Assembly (NCBI RefSeq): GCF_900110255.1
Contig: NZ_FODD01000024.1
Coordinates: forward strand, 90,769 to 154,768
Source of the DNA: Actinacidiphila rubida
Lineage (GTDB): Bacteria > Actinomycetota > Actinomycetes > Streptomycetales > Streptomycetaceae
Direction of reading: 5' to 3'
DNA: 64,000 nucleotides
In this document: positions 40,788 to 48,517 of the stretch, piece by piece
Position numbering within the stretch: position 1 is the first letter of the stretch
How the letters are laid out: every line of letters starts with the position of its first letter
Program-made: the position numbers and the translations under genes
The notes under the pieces: generated by a model
What the model saw: only the letters and a program-made list of their open reading frames with translations
What the model was told of the DNA's origin: nothing
The model's database searches: none

Positions 40788-42134
40788 ATGAGCAGGCCGC
40801 CCGACTACGAGTGGGCCGTACTCGACGAGAGCGAGGACCCGGTACCCGGGGAGCCGCACGACGTACGCGACGAGGCGGCCCGCCTCGGCCGGATGGCCGG
40901 GACCATCCGCGACCAGATCACCCTGCTCAAGGCGATCGCCGGCGACGACAACGTCGGGAAGTTCGCGGACAAGCTGCGCGAGACCGCCACCGATCTGCAG
41001 GACGGGCTGGACAAGGTCGCCACACGCTACGAGCACGTCTCCGGCTACCTGGGGAACTGGGCCGACGACCTGGACCAGTGCCAGGCCGACTCGCTCAAGG
41101 CCCTCGCCAAGGCCCAGACGGCGGCTCCCACCGCCAACGCCGCGCAGATCAAGCCCATGCCGGGCGCCCCGGCCCCGCACCTCACGCCCGAGGAGCAGCA
41201 GCACCAGGCCGCCGCCGACCGGGCGCGCCACGCCGCCCAGGGTGAACTCCACGATGCCAAGACCCAGTTGGCCGGCATCAAGCACCACCGGGACGACCGC
41301 GCCCACTTCTGGATGCAGAAGATCGAGGACACCGAGCACGACGGCCTCAAGGACAGCCGCTGGGACTCGTTCAAGGACTTCGTCCACGAACACGCCGGGC
41401 TGATCAAGGTGCTGGCCGACATCTGCACGTGGATCGTGACGGCGCTCGTCATCGTGTCGCTGTTCATCCCCGGCCTCGACATCGCCACCGGGCTGCTGGC
41501 CGGCCTGATGCTCACCGCCCTCCTCGGCCATACCGCCCTCGCGTTGAGCGGCGACGGCTCCTGGATCGACGTCGGCCTCGACATCTTCGCCATCGCCACG
41601 CTGGGCGCGGGGACGTGGGCCAAGGGCATCCTGGAGGGGTCGACGGACTTCGCCGGAGGCATCGCCAAGGGCCTGCGGGCCGGGGACGAAGGGCTCCAGG
41701 GCGCCGACAAGCTGCTGTCGGAGGGCGCGGACCTCGCCGAGGGCGCCGACCAGACGGCGGCCGCCAGCGTGTGGGAGTCCGTCTCCAACTACGGCCGGGC
41801 CGTCGGCACGAAGTTCCTGGCCGGAGGCGAGAAAGAGGTCGTCGAGAACATGGAGAAACTCCGTTCGCTCGCCGAGGAGTTCCCCAACACCCGGCTCTTC
41901 CCGAACGCCCTGGCCCGCGGTACGAGCGTGCTGAACTCCGTGCGGTTCGCCAACGGGGCCGCCAACATCGTGGACGAGTTCGGCCACTGGGCCGGCGGCA
42001 GCGACCTGATCAACTGGATCGGCAACGGCTTCGCGGGCGGGCCGGCCCATCCGGAGGTGGAAGGCGACACCTCCCCGCACTGGGACACCTTCGGGCGCCT
42101 CAAGGAACTCACCACAGCGGAGGTGGGGTCATGA
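40788..42134 (+). CDS. Putative type VII secretion-associated protein, 448 aa
   Basis: Residues 1-140 are helical and LXG-like (GRMAGTIRDQITLLKAIAG, YEHVSGYLGNWADDLDQC with a Trp near 90); 145-200 are Gln/Ala/His-rich; 205-255 form two close transmembrane helices around SLFIPGLDIATG; the C-terminal ~190 residues are amphipathic and soluble. No known toxin motif is visible. The layout (WXG-like head, hydrophobic centre, variable tail) is that of polymorphic secreted effectors. ATG 40788 with GGAAGGA; overlaps the next gene by ATGA. Confidence 0.6.
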   Translation: MSRPPDYEWAVLDESEDPVPGEPHDVRDEAARLGRMAGTIRDQITLLKAIAGDDNVGKFADKLRETATDLQDGLDKVATRYEHVSGYLGNWADDLDQCQADSLKALAKAQTAAPTANAAQIKPMPGAPAPHLTPEEQQHQAAADRARHAAQGELHDAKTQLAGIKHHRDDRAHFWMQKIEDTEHDGLKDSRWDSFKDFVHEHAGLIKVLADICTWIVTALVIVSLFIPGLDIATGLLAGLMLTALLGHTALALSGDGSWIDVGLDIFAIATLGAGTWAKGILEGSTDFAGGIAKGLRAGDEGLQGADKLLSEGADLAEGADQTAAASVWESVSNYGRAVGTKFLAGGEKEVVENMEKLRSLAEEFPNTRLFPNALARGTSVLNSVRFANGAANIVDEFGHWAGGSDLINWIGNGFAGGPAHPEVEGDTSPHWDTFGRLKELTTAEVGS

Positions 42135-42760
42135 CGTTCGAGACCCGCACCTCCACGCCCAACTGGTTCACGGTGGACCACGACGACGCCCTCTGGTTCC
42201 CGATGCCGCTGAGCATCACGGGCACCCGCTGGGCCGACGTCGCGGAGTGGGCCTTCGACAGCGCGTGCGACCGCTTCCTCCGAGGGGGGCGGGAGCTGAA
42301 CAAGAAGGTGGTGAAGAAGGAGGTGCTGCCGTTCGCCGAGACACTGGTCGCCGCGCACAGCAGCGCCGTGGGGAAGATCGGCGCGCACAAGTTCTTCTTC
42401 CACTGCCCGGACTACACGAAGCTTCCGGTGCTGATCAGCATCGCCGCGTGGAAGCGCGACGGCACCCGGGAAGAGGCGCTGCAGCACTACGCCTACTGGG
42501 GCACCAAGAGCGCGACGAGCGCTCCCGTCGCGGAGTGGTTCGAGACGGAGGCCCTCGGCACGGGCGTCAAGGCGCAGTGGACGGGCGTGACCGGTCCGGG
42601 ACCGTACGACCAGGTCAACTACATCTTCCGGGACGACACCTACGATGCGGACGTCCATGTCTTCCTGACGGCCTGGGACCACGACCGCTATCTCGAAGTC
42701 GTCCCCGATCTCGACCAGTTGGTGCGTGCCATCCGCTGCGTTCCCGGCGACGCCTCATGA
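42131..42760 (+). CDS. Unknown protein, 209 aa, in the WXG100-like operon
   Basis: Soluble, no signal peptide. It opens with NWFTVDHDDALWFPMPLS and ends with FLTAWDHDRYLEVVPDLDQL before RAIRCVPG. Order of elements (N-terminal PxxW-type strand, central helix with many Lys/Arg, beta strands, final LxxLxxxI helix) parallels the next gene, suggesting distant homology. Could be an immunity or chaperone protein for the 448-aa product, given tight coupling; not shown. Confidence 0.6.
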   Translation: MTFETRTSTPNWFTVDHDDALWFPMPLSITGTRWADVAEWAFDSACDRFLRGGRELNKKVVKKEVLPFAETLVAAHSSAVGKIGAHKFFFHCPDYTKLPVLISIAAWKRDGTREEALQHYAYWGTKSATSAPVAEWFETEALGTGVKAQWTGVTGPGPYDQVNYIFRDDTYDADVHVFLTAWDHDRYLEVVPDLDQLVRAIRCVPGDAS

Positions 42761-43425
42761 GCGACGGCACCGCGGCGATACGCGGATACCGGCTCGTCGT
42801 TCCCCGCGAGTGGCGCAAGATCCCGGTCCAGCGCGGGACGGACCAGGCCGTGAAGGCGCTGCTGGACGAGGCGTTCGCCCGGCACGGGCGGGACCAGGTC
42901 GCGCAGTACCGGCGCGAACTGGAGGGCAGGCTGCGGGGGATGATCGCGCAGGCCCGGCAGAACGCGGGCGTCGACCTCTACCTGCCGTTCGGCAGGGCGG
43001 AGCACAATCTGCCGGCCTCGTTCCTCATCTCCTACGCCGAGTTCGGCAAGCCCGAGGCCCCCGACCCGAGGACCGTGCTGGCCGAGGTCCTGGCGCAGTC
43101 GCCGGGCGGCGAGTCCCTCGAACTCGACGGCACCCCCGCGGTCCGCACCGAGCGCCTCTACGCCGCCGATCCGGCCCGCGACGTGCCCTACCCCTCGCGC
43201 CGCGTGGAGTACGTCCTGCCGGTGCCGGGCACGGCCGACAGCTGGCTGGTGGCGTCCTTCTCCACGTTCGGCGCCGGTGATCCCGACGACCCGACGGCCC
43301 GCCTGCTGTGCGCCCTCTTCGACGCGATCATGAGCACCTTCCGCTGGCACCCGGCCCGGCCGGAGGGGCCGGCCGACCCGAGCGAGGCGGTCGGGGCCGC
43401 CGCCCGGCCACTCGGGACGTCGTAG
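42757..43425 (+). CDS. Unknown protein, 222 aa, in the WXG100-like operon
   Basis: Soluble. YRLVVPREWRKIPVQ near the start recalls Mog1/PsbP-like beta proteins; RRELEGRLRGMIAQAR forms a central helix; RRVEYVLPVPGTADSWLVA and a final LFDAIMSTFRWHP follow. ATG 42757 overlaps the upstream stop (ATGA). Last gene of the four-gene unit starting at 40393. Function unknown. Confidence 0.6.
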   Translation: MSDGTAAIRGYRLVVPREWRKIPVQRGTDQAVKALLDEAFARHGRDQVAQYRRELEGRLRGMIAQARQNAGVDLYLPFGRAEHNLPASFLISYAEFGKPEAPDPRTVLAEVLAQSPGGESLELDGTPAVRTERLYAADPARDVPYPSRRVEYVLPVPGTADSWLVASFSTFGAGDPDDPTARLLCALFDAIMSTFRWHPARPEGPADPSEAVGAAARPLGTS

Positions 43426-43457
43426 CAGCCCGGACGCCCTGAGGGCCGCGTGCCCCC

Positions 43458-44150
43458 TTACGCCGCCAGGCCCGTGTCGCCGGCGCGGGGCCGGTGGGGG
43501 GTGGTGTGGCCCTCGGGGGCGGGGTACCGGGCCGTGTGGATGAGGAAGCCGGCCCGGGTGGTGGCGAGGCGGCGGGTCACCGCGGTCAGCAGGGCCAGGG
43601 CCGGCGGGGCCAGGAGGAGCGCGGTGGCCGCGCCCAGGGCGAAGCCGCCGATGACGTCGGTGGGGTACTGGACGCCGAGGTAGACGCGGCAGAAGCCCTC
43701 GGCGAGGGCCAGCAGTATGGCGAGGGAGCCGTAGGCGCGGCTGACCATGAACAGGCCGACGGCGACCCCCGAGATCAGCGCCGTGTGGGCGCTGACGAAG
43801 GACGAGCCGGTCGTGCCGTGCACCAGCACGGCGATGCCGTCGTGCTCGGCGTACGGGCGGGGGCGCTGGACCAGCGCGCGGATCGGGAAGTTGAGCAGGA
43901 CCGCGATCCCGCCGGCCAGCAGCGCCCACGCGACGCCGGCGACCGCGGCGGGTGCCTCGGGGCGACGGGTGCGGCGGGCCGTCCGCCACCAGCACCAGAC
44001 GGCGAGCAGCGCGGAGAGGGCGATCAGGCCGTACTGACCGAGCACCTCGACCGCGCGGTCGACGCCGTGCGGCGCGCGCTGGGCAAGGTGGTTGATGCCG
44101 CGGAGCAGGTTGATGTCGGGGTTCGCGCTGTCGTTAGCGACCTCTGCCAT
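43458..44150 (-). CDS. PAP2-superfamily membrane protein with altered catalytic motif
   Basis: 230 residues, about six helices. PAP2 phosphatases use three motifs: K-x6-RP, PSGH and SR-x5-H-x3-D. Here motif 1 is R-ALVQRP-RP, motif 2 is FVSAH, and motif 3 is R155-VYLGV-Q161-YPT-D165: the nucleophile histidine is glutamine (CAG). So lipid-phosphatase activity is doubtful although the fold is clear. ATG 44150 (MAEVANDSANPD). Convergent with the WXG100-like operon. Confidence 0.8.
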   Translation of the reverse strand: MAEVANDSANPDINLLRGINHLAQRAPHGVDRAVEVLGQYGLIALSALLAVWCWWRTARRTRRPEAPAAVAGVAWALLAGGIAVLLNFPIRALVQRPRPYAEHDGIAVLVHGTTGSSFVSAHTALISGVAVGLFMVSRAYGSLAILLALAEGFCRVYLGVQYPTDVIGGFALGAATALLLAPPALALLTAVTRRLATTRAGFLIHTARYPAPEGHTTPHRPRAGDTGLAA

Positions 44151-44460
44151 GGCGGTGGTGCCCCTTACTACGACGTACTGCGACCAGCTGCGAGTGCGGT
44201 CCTGTCCCGGCCGGGCGTGAACGCCCGGGCCCGGCTGGACTCGGTTGGGCTCGTCCGCAACCCCCGTCGCTTGCGTCCCGGGCCATTCTCCCCCGTACAA
44301 CGGCCGATACGGTACGTAGCGTTCCGGGATTCTCCAGAAGATCACCGTGCTGTTATCCAAGGGTGACCAGCGGAGACGGACAAAGTGCGCCGAACGGCAA
44401 CCCTTGGGCCAGAGCCTCACCCTGCGCACCCGTCACATCCGTCGCGCGAACGGCCACCGC

Positions 44461-44570
44461 GTCACGCCGGACCCGGCACCGCTGCCCCCCGTGAGCCGTC
44501 GCCGGCTCCGTCACGCCGGTCCCGGCACCGTCACGCCTTCGCCGGCAGCGTCACGCCTTCGCCGGCAGCG
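44461..44570. repeat. GTCACGCC repeats and an exact 20-bp duplication; gap 44151-44550
   Basis: Two 21-bp copies at 44461 and 44511 (GTCACGCCGGWCCCGGCACC, one mismatch) are followed by an exact tandem duplication of TCACGCCTTCGCCGGCAGCG at 44531-44550 and 44551-44570. The second copy contains the end and stop codon of the NlpC/P60 gene, so the first copy is a non-coding replica of its 3' end. The rest of the gap (44151-44460) is promoter space for the PAP2-like gene, with no gene seen. Confidence 0.7.
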
Positions 44571-45552
44571 CCCGCGCCCCGTCCTGGGTGACGCGGGTCG
44601 CCCCGATGTAGTCCGGCGAGTCGATCCGGTCGAAGCGGATCACCGCGCCGGTGTGCGGCGCGTCGATCATGTAGCCGCCGCCCACGTAGATCCCGACGTG
44701 GTGGATCGAGCGCGGGTCGTTCAGGTCGTACGCGAAGAAGACGAGGTCTCCGGGGAGCAGTTCCGCGCGGCTCGGGTGCGGGCCCGCGTTCCACTGGTCG
44801 TTGGCCACCCGCGGCAGCGTGATGCCGACCGACGCGTACGCGGCCTGCGTCAGGCCCGAGCAGTCGAAGCGGCCGCCCTGTGCCGCCGTGCCCTCGCCGC
44901 CCCACAGGTACTTCGTGCCCAGCCGCTGCTGCGCGTAGTAGATGGCCGCGGCCGCCTGCTGCGACGGCGCCACCGTGCCCACGGGCGCGGCGAAGCTCTT
45001 CTCCAGGGTGCGGATGATCCGCACGTAGTTCCGGGTCTCCGCGATCGGCGGGACGCCGCCGGCCTCGATGACCCTGTACGCGCCCGCGTTGTAGGAGGCG
45101 AGCATGTTGTCGGTCAGGTCCCCCGGCACGTCCTTGACGTACGAGGCGAGTTCGCAGTCGTACGAGGCGGCGGACGGGATCGCGTCCTCGGGGTCCCACA
45201 CGTCGGCCTTGCCATCGCCGTTGCCGTCGATGCCGTGCGTGGCCCACGTGCCCGGGATGAACTGCGCTATCCCCTGCGCCTGGGCCGGGCTCTGGGCGCG
45301 GGCGTTCCAGCCGCTCTCCTGGTAGAGCTGCGCGGCCAGCAGCGCCGGGTTGAGCGCCGGGCACAGGTTGCCCCACTTCAGGACGAGGGGCTGGTATATC
45401 GACGGCACCGCCCCCTTGGCCAGGGTCACCGCACCGGCGCCGCCCCTTGCGAGGCCGGCGGCCGCGGAGAACGTGCCCACCACGAGCAGGGCGAGGAACG
45501 AAAGGAGCAGACCCGTCCCGGCCATGACGGAGAGCCAGACCTTCCGTGCCAC
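44551..45552 (-). CDS. Bifunctional cell-wall hydrolase: SLT plus NlpC/P60
   Basis: 333 residues: signal anchor at about 8-28, lytic transglycosylase domain with catalytic Glu in LYQESGWNA and QGIAQFIPGTWATHG, and a C-terminal NlpC/P60 endopeptidase with Cys in FDCSGLTQAAY and His in HHVGIYVGGG. Such two-domain enzymes open peptidoglycan for type IV secretion (VirB1 role) and are found beside such loci in actinobacteria. GTG 45552 with GGGAGG. Divergent from the secretion operon that starts at 45805. Confidence 0.88.
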   Translation of the reverse strand: MARKVWLSVMAGTGLLLSFLALLVVGTFSAAAGLARGGAGAVTLAKGAVPSIYQPLVLKWGNLCPALNPALLAAQLYQESGWNARAQSPAQAQGIAQFIPGTWATHGIDGNGDGKADVWDPEDAIPSAASYDCELASYVKDVPGDLTDNMLASYNAGAYRVIEAGGVPPIAETRNYVRIIRTLEKSFAAPVGTVAPSQQAAAAIYYAQQRLGTKYLWGGEGTAAQGGRFDCSGLTQAAYASVGITLPRVANDQWNAGPHPSRAELLPGDLVFFAYDLNDPRSIHHVGIYVGGGYMIDAPHTGAVIRFDRIDSPDYIGATRVTQDGARALPAKA

Positions 45553-45570
45553 GACCGGCCGCCTCCCTCG

Positions 45571-45588
45571 CGTACGTTGTCGTACGTT
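45571..45588. promoter_or_regulatory. CGTACGTT direct repeat before the NlpC/P60 gene
   Basis: CGTACGTT occurs at 45571-45578 and 45581-45588, 10 bp apart, each holding the palindrome CGTACG. It lies about 20 nt upstream of the minus-strand start in the 250-bp divergent promoter region. Possible operator; no regulator assigned. Confidence 0.3.
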
Positions 45589-45804
45589 CCCATCGTTGCC
45601 CTACGGTTATGCTCGTGATACACAGAGTAGTCGGCTACGCCCTTCGAACACCGGTCCGCGCACCAGTGTGACGCCTGCGGGCCTAATCACACGGACGATC
45701 CGCCGAGAAAGTCGCTGAGTCGACATGCATCAGCGGAATCCTCCGTCAAACTGGACCCGGCCCTCTTGCGCCCCGGCGAGGGAGCCAACTGATCGAGCGG
45801 GGTG

Positions 45805-46122
45805 GTGAGTTACATGTTCCTGGCAGCCGCAAAGGGCGACATCAACACCATCATCGGTGGCATCGCACCGGACTGGGGCCCATTCGGGTCCCTCGGTAAC
45901 GAGGCACGGGTGATGATCGAGGTGGTGATGGCGACGGCGATCCTGCTCTGTCTGGCCATCGCGATCTGGGGTGCCGCGAAACAGCGCATCGGCGCCACCG
46001 CGCTGCGCGACACCTTCAGCGCGGAGCAGGGCAAGGGGCTGATCATCGCCGGGCTGACCGGCGTGTTCATCATCGGGTCGCTCGGCACCCTGTTCACCAT
46101 CGTGTACGGGATGGCCGTCTAG
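45805..46122 (+). CDS. VirB2/TrbC-like small two-helix membrane protein
   Basis: 105 residues with two transmembrane helices (VMIEVVMATAILLCLAIAIW and GLIIAGLTGVFIIGSLGTLF) separated by a short basic loop (GAAKQRIGATALRD). The topology matches TrbC/VirB2-type pilin-like subunits, without a clear signal peptide. INTIIGGIAPDWGPFG is distinctive. GTG 45805 chosen; GTG 45802 and ATG 45814 are in frame. First gene of the type IV-like operon. VirB2 identity is by topology and position only. Confidence 0.75.
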   Translation: MSYMFLAAAKGDINTIIGGIAPDWGPFGSLGNEARVMIEVVMATAILLCLAIAIWGAAKQRIGATALRDTFSAEQGKGLIIAGLTGVFIIGSLGTLFTIVYGMAV

Positions 46123-46216
46123 CCTCGGGGTAGCCCTCGCGGTCCTGCGTGCCCGTCACGCTCACGTCCCTGGAGCCGGTCCCAGGCTCCACCTCTCCAA
46201 CCGAGGCTGCGTGCTG

Positions 46217-46330
46217 ATGCCCACTCAACCAAGCAGCGGTGCCGTCCGCGTCACACGCCGGTCCGGCGTGCCCGCGGCACCCCGACCCGAGACGGCGGCC
46301 GGACCGCCGCGGGGGGCGACCGCGCGATGA
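46217..46330 (+). CDS. Possible 37-aa basic peptide coupled to the VirB8-like gene
   Basis: ATG 46217 with GAGG 10 nt upstream; MPTQPSSGAVRVTRRSG then Pro/Ala/Arg-rich to TGA 46328-46330, overlapping the next start as ATGA. Coupling and ribosome binding site support a real gene; there is no motif. It may be a translational coupler for the downstream gene. Confidence 0.45.
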   Translation: MPTQPSSGAVRVTRRSGVPAAPRPETAAGPPRGATAR

Positions 46331-47145
46331 GCCTCGGCCAGGACGGACCCGCGACCAGGACGCGGATGCCCGAGGGGCACGGCGGGGGAAGCGGCCGGCG
46401 CCAGGCGCAGCCACGGCGGGCGCTGTTCACGGTCGTGGGCATAGTGGTGCTGCTGGTCGCGGCGATCGCGTTCGCCAACCGCGGCGACGGCTCCGGCTCG
46501 TCCGGCTCCGGCGGGACCCGGACCGGCGGCTCGAGCGGCGGCAAGGGCTCGACGTCCTCCTCGGCCACCGCGCCGACCGGCGAGCGCCCGGTCTCCGGCA
46601 GGAGCGGCGGCATTCCCGCGGGCTTCGCCCGTACGGAGCAGGGGGCGCAGTCGGCGGCGGCCAACTACGCGGTGGCGCTGGGGGGCGTCGACATGTTCAA
46701 CGCGGACCGGCGGCACGCGATCGTCAGCGCGGTCTACGGGCCCAACGCGGGGGCGGTGCAGGGCTCGCTGGACCGCGCCTACTCCGGGAACGCGCTGAAG
46801 GCGCTGGGCCTGAGGGACGACGGCACGGCGCCCGCCGGTCTGACGTTCGTCTCCCGGACGGTGCCGGTCGGCACCAAGGTGACGGCGAGCGGGACGGACG
46901 CGGCGACCGTCGAGGTGTGGTGCACCGACCTGGTCGGCCTGGCCGGGCAGGGGTCCACGAACCCCGTCAGCTCCGCCTGGTTCACCGTCACCGAGAAGCT
47001 GGTCTGGGCGGCCGGCGACTGGAAGCTCCAGTCCTCCAGCCAGAAGGACGGACCCGCGCCGGTCAACGGCGACACCCGCGCGGCCACGGCCGACGAGATC
47101 GCCGGCGCCGTCCAGCAGTACGGAGGCTTTACGTATGCCAGGTAG
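46327..47145 (+). CDS. VirB8/TcpC-like membrane protein
   Basis: 272 residues: cytosolic tail, one helix at about 35-52 (LFTVVGIVVLLVAAIAFA), a Gly/Ser linker, then an extracytoplasmic domain with NTF2-like order (AANYAVALGGVDMF, AIVSAVYGPNAG, AWFTVTEKLVWAAGDWKLQ; quoted end TEKLVWAAGDWKL). VirB8 and TcpC have this layout and act as assembly hubs. ATG 46327; its 3' end overlaps the next gene by 11 nt. Confidence 0.7.
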   Translation: MSLGQDGPATRTRMPEGHGGGSGRRQAQPRRALFTVVGIVVLLVAAIAFANRGDGSGSSGSGGTRTGGSSGGKGSTSSSATAPTGERPVSGRSGGIPAGFARTEQGAQSAAANYAVALGGVDMFNADRRHAIVSAVYGPNAGAVQGSLDRAYSGNALKALGLRDDGTAPAGLTFVSRTVPVGTKVTASGTDAATVEVWCTDLVGLAGQGSTNPVSSAWFTVTEKLVWAAGDWKLQSSSQKDGPAPVNGDTRAATADEIAGAVQQYGGFTYAR

Positions 47146-48517
47146 GACGGGAAGCACACGCGCGCAGGGGCGCCGCGCGGCGGCGGTCGCCGCGGCCACC
47201 GTTGCGTTCCTGACCCTGTCCGCCAAGGTCGCGCTCGCCGCTCCGCCGACGCCCGGCGGACCCGCGGACGGGCCGGGCGGGCAGACCCGCAGCCCTTGCG
47301 ACGGCCTCATCGGGGCGGCCAAGGACTACTGCACCAAGGGCGATCCCTCCGCCCCCGCCAAGGGCACCAACCCCACCGACTCCCTCGACCCCCTCTCCTC
47401 CCTCGCCAAGGGCTGTGCCCAGGCCGCGTCGTGGACCATCGACAAGCTGTCGGCCGCGGTGACGAAGACGACGGAGGTCGACTTCACGAACGGCGCGTTC
47501 CTGCGGCAGTACGCCGTGGTGTTCGCGGCGTCGACGATCCTGACGCTGGTGCTGTGGCTGCTGGCGGTGGCCAAGCGCGCGGTGCGCGGGGTGCCGTTGA
47601 CGGAGGCGCTGACCGAGGCGGTCGGGTTCCTGTGGCTGACGGTGCTGGCCTCCGCGTTCACGCCGCTGATCCTGTACACGGTGGTGTCGGCGACGGACGC
47701 GGTGACGGCGGTGGTGTCGTCGGGCACCCAGTCGGACACCCAGGTGTTCTTCGGATCGTTCTCCGGCGCGCTGACCAAGGGAACGGACATCGGCGGCGGC
47801 CCGATCATGCTGATCGTGGTGTCGCTGGTGTCGGTGCTGGCCGCCGGTGTGCTGTGGCTGGAGCTGGTGATCAGGGCGGCGCTGCTGTACGTGGGGGCGC
47901 TGCTGGGCACCGCGGTGTACGCGGGACTGGTCGACAAGAACATGTGGCACCACGTCAGGCGCTGGGCCGGGATCATGATCGCGGTCATCATGGTGAAGCC
48001 GGTGATCGTGATCGTGCTGGGCCTGGCGGGCGCGCTGTCGTCGTCGGACAACGGGCCGGACGCGTTCTCCGCGGTCGTCTCGGGCCTGGCGATCATCCTG
48101 CTGGCGATCTTCGCGAGCTTCATGATCTACCGCTTCGTGCCGGGCTTCGGCGACGACGTGGTGAACCTGCGCAACAGCCGCAAGTCGGCCGCCGGGGGGC
48201 AGGGCTCGGCCGCCGCCGTGATCTCCTCGCCCGCCGCGCTGGTCAAGCAGGGCATCAAGACGCACAGCGCGCGCGGCGGCCCGCAGGAACAGGCGCAGGG
48301 CGGCGGCGCGCAGCCGTCGAACCCGATGGCCGGCGGCATGGCCGCGCACAGTTCGCGGGGCGGCGCGCAGGGCGGCAGCGGGGGCGGGGGCGGCAGGAGC
48401 GACAGCGGGGGCCCGGTCAGCGGATCCCCGTACCGCTCCGGCCCGGGCGGGGGCCGCGGCTCAGGACCAGGCTCGACCAACGGCTCCGCGCCGAGACAGG
48501 GAGGTGATCGCCGGTGA
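47135..48517 (+). CDS. VirB6/TrbL-like polytopic membrane protein
   Basis: 460 residues. A signal peptide ends near KVALAAPPTP; a Cys-containing external segment (SPCDGLIGAAKDYC, GCAQAASW) follows, then about six helices (QYAVVFAASTILTLVLWLLA onward) and a Gly/Ser/Gln-rich cytosolic tail of about 120 residues. This matches VirB6/TrbL-type channel components. ATG 47135. Stop overlaps the next start as GTGA. Confidence 0.75.
   Translation: MPGRTGSTRAQGRRAAAVAAATVAFLTLSAKVALAAPPTPGGPADGPGGQTRSPCDGLIGAAKDYCTKGDPSAPAKGTNPTDSLDPLSSLAKGCAQAASWTIDKLSAAVTKTTEVDFTNGAFLRQYAVVFAASTILTLVLWLLAVAKRAVRGVPLTEALTEAVGFLWLTVLASAFTPLILYTVVSATDAVTAVVSSGTQSDTQVFFGSFSGALTKGTDIGGGPIMLIVVSLVSVLAAGVLWLELVIRAALLYVGALLGTAVYAGLVDKNMWHHVRRWAGIMIAVIMVKPVIVIVLGLAGALSSSDNGPDAFSAVVSGLAIILLAIFASFMIYRFVPGFGDDVVNLRNSRKSAAGGQGSAAAVISSPAALVKQGIKTHSARGGPQEQAQGGGAQPSNPMAGGMAAHSSRGGAQGGSGGGGGRSDSGGPVSGSPYRSGPGGGRGSGPGSTNGSAPRQGGDRR

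Noticed and set aside
44385..44591. Plus-strand short frame in the gap before the NlpC/P60 gene
   Set aside because: Pro/Arg/His-rich reading of the GTCACGCC repeats; no ribosome binding site.
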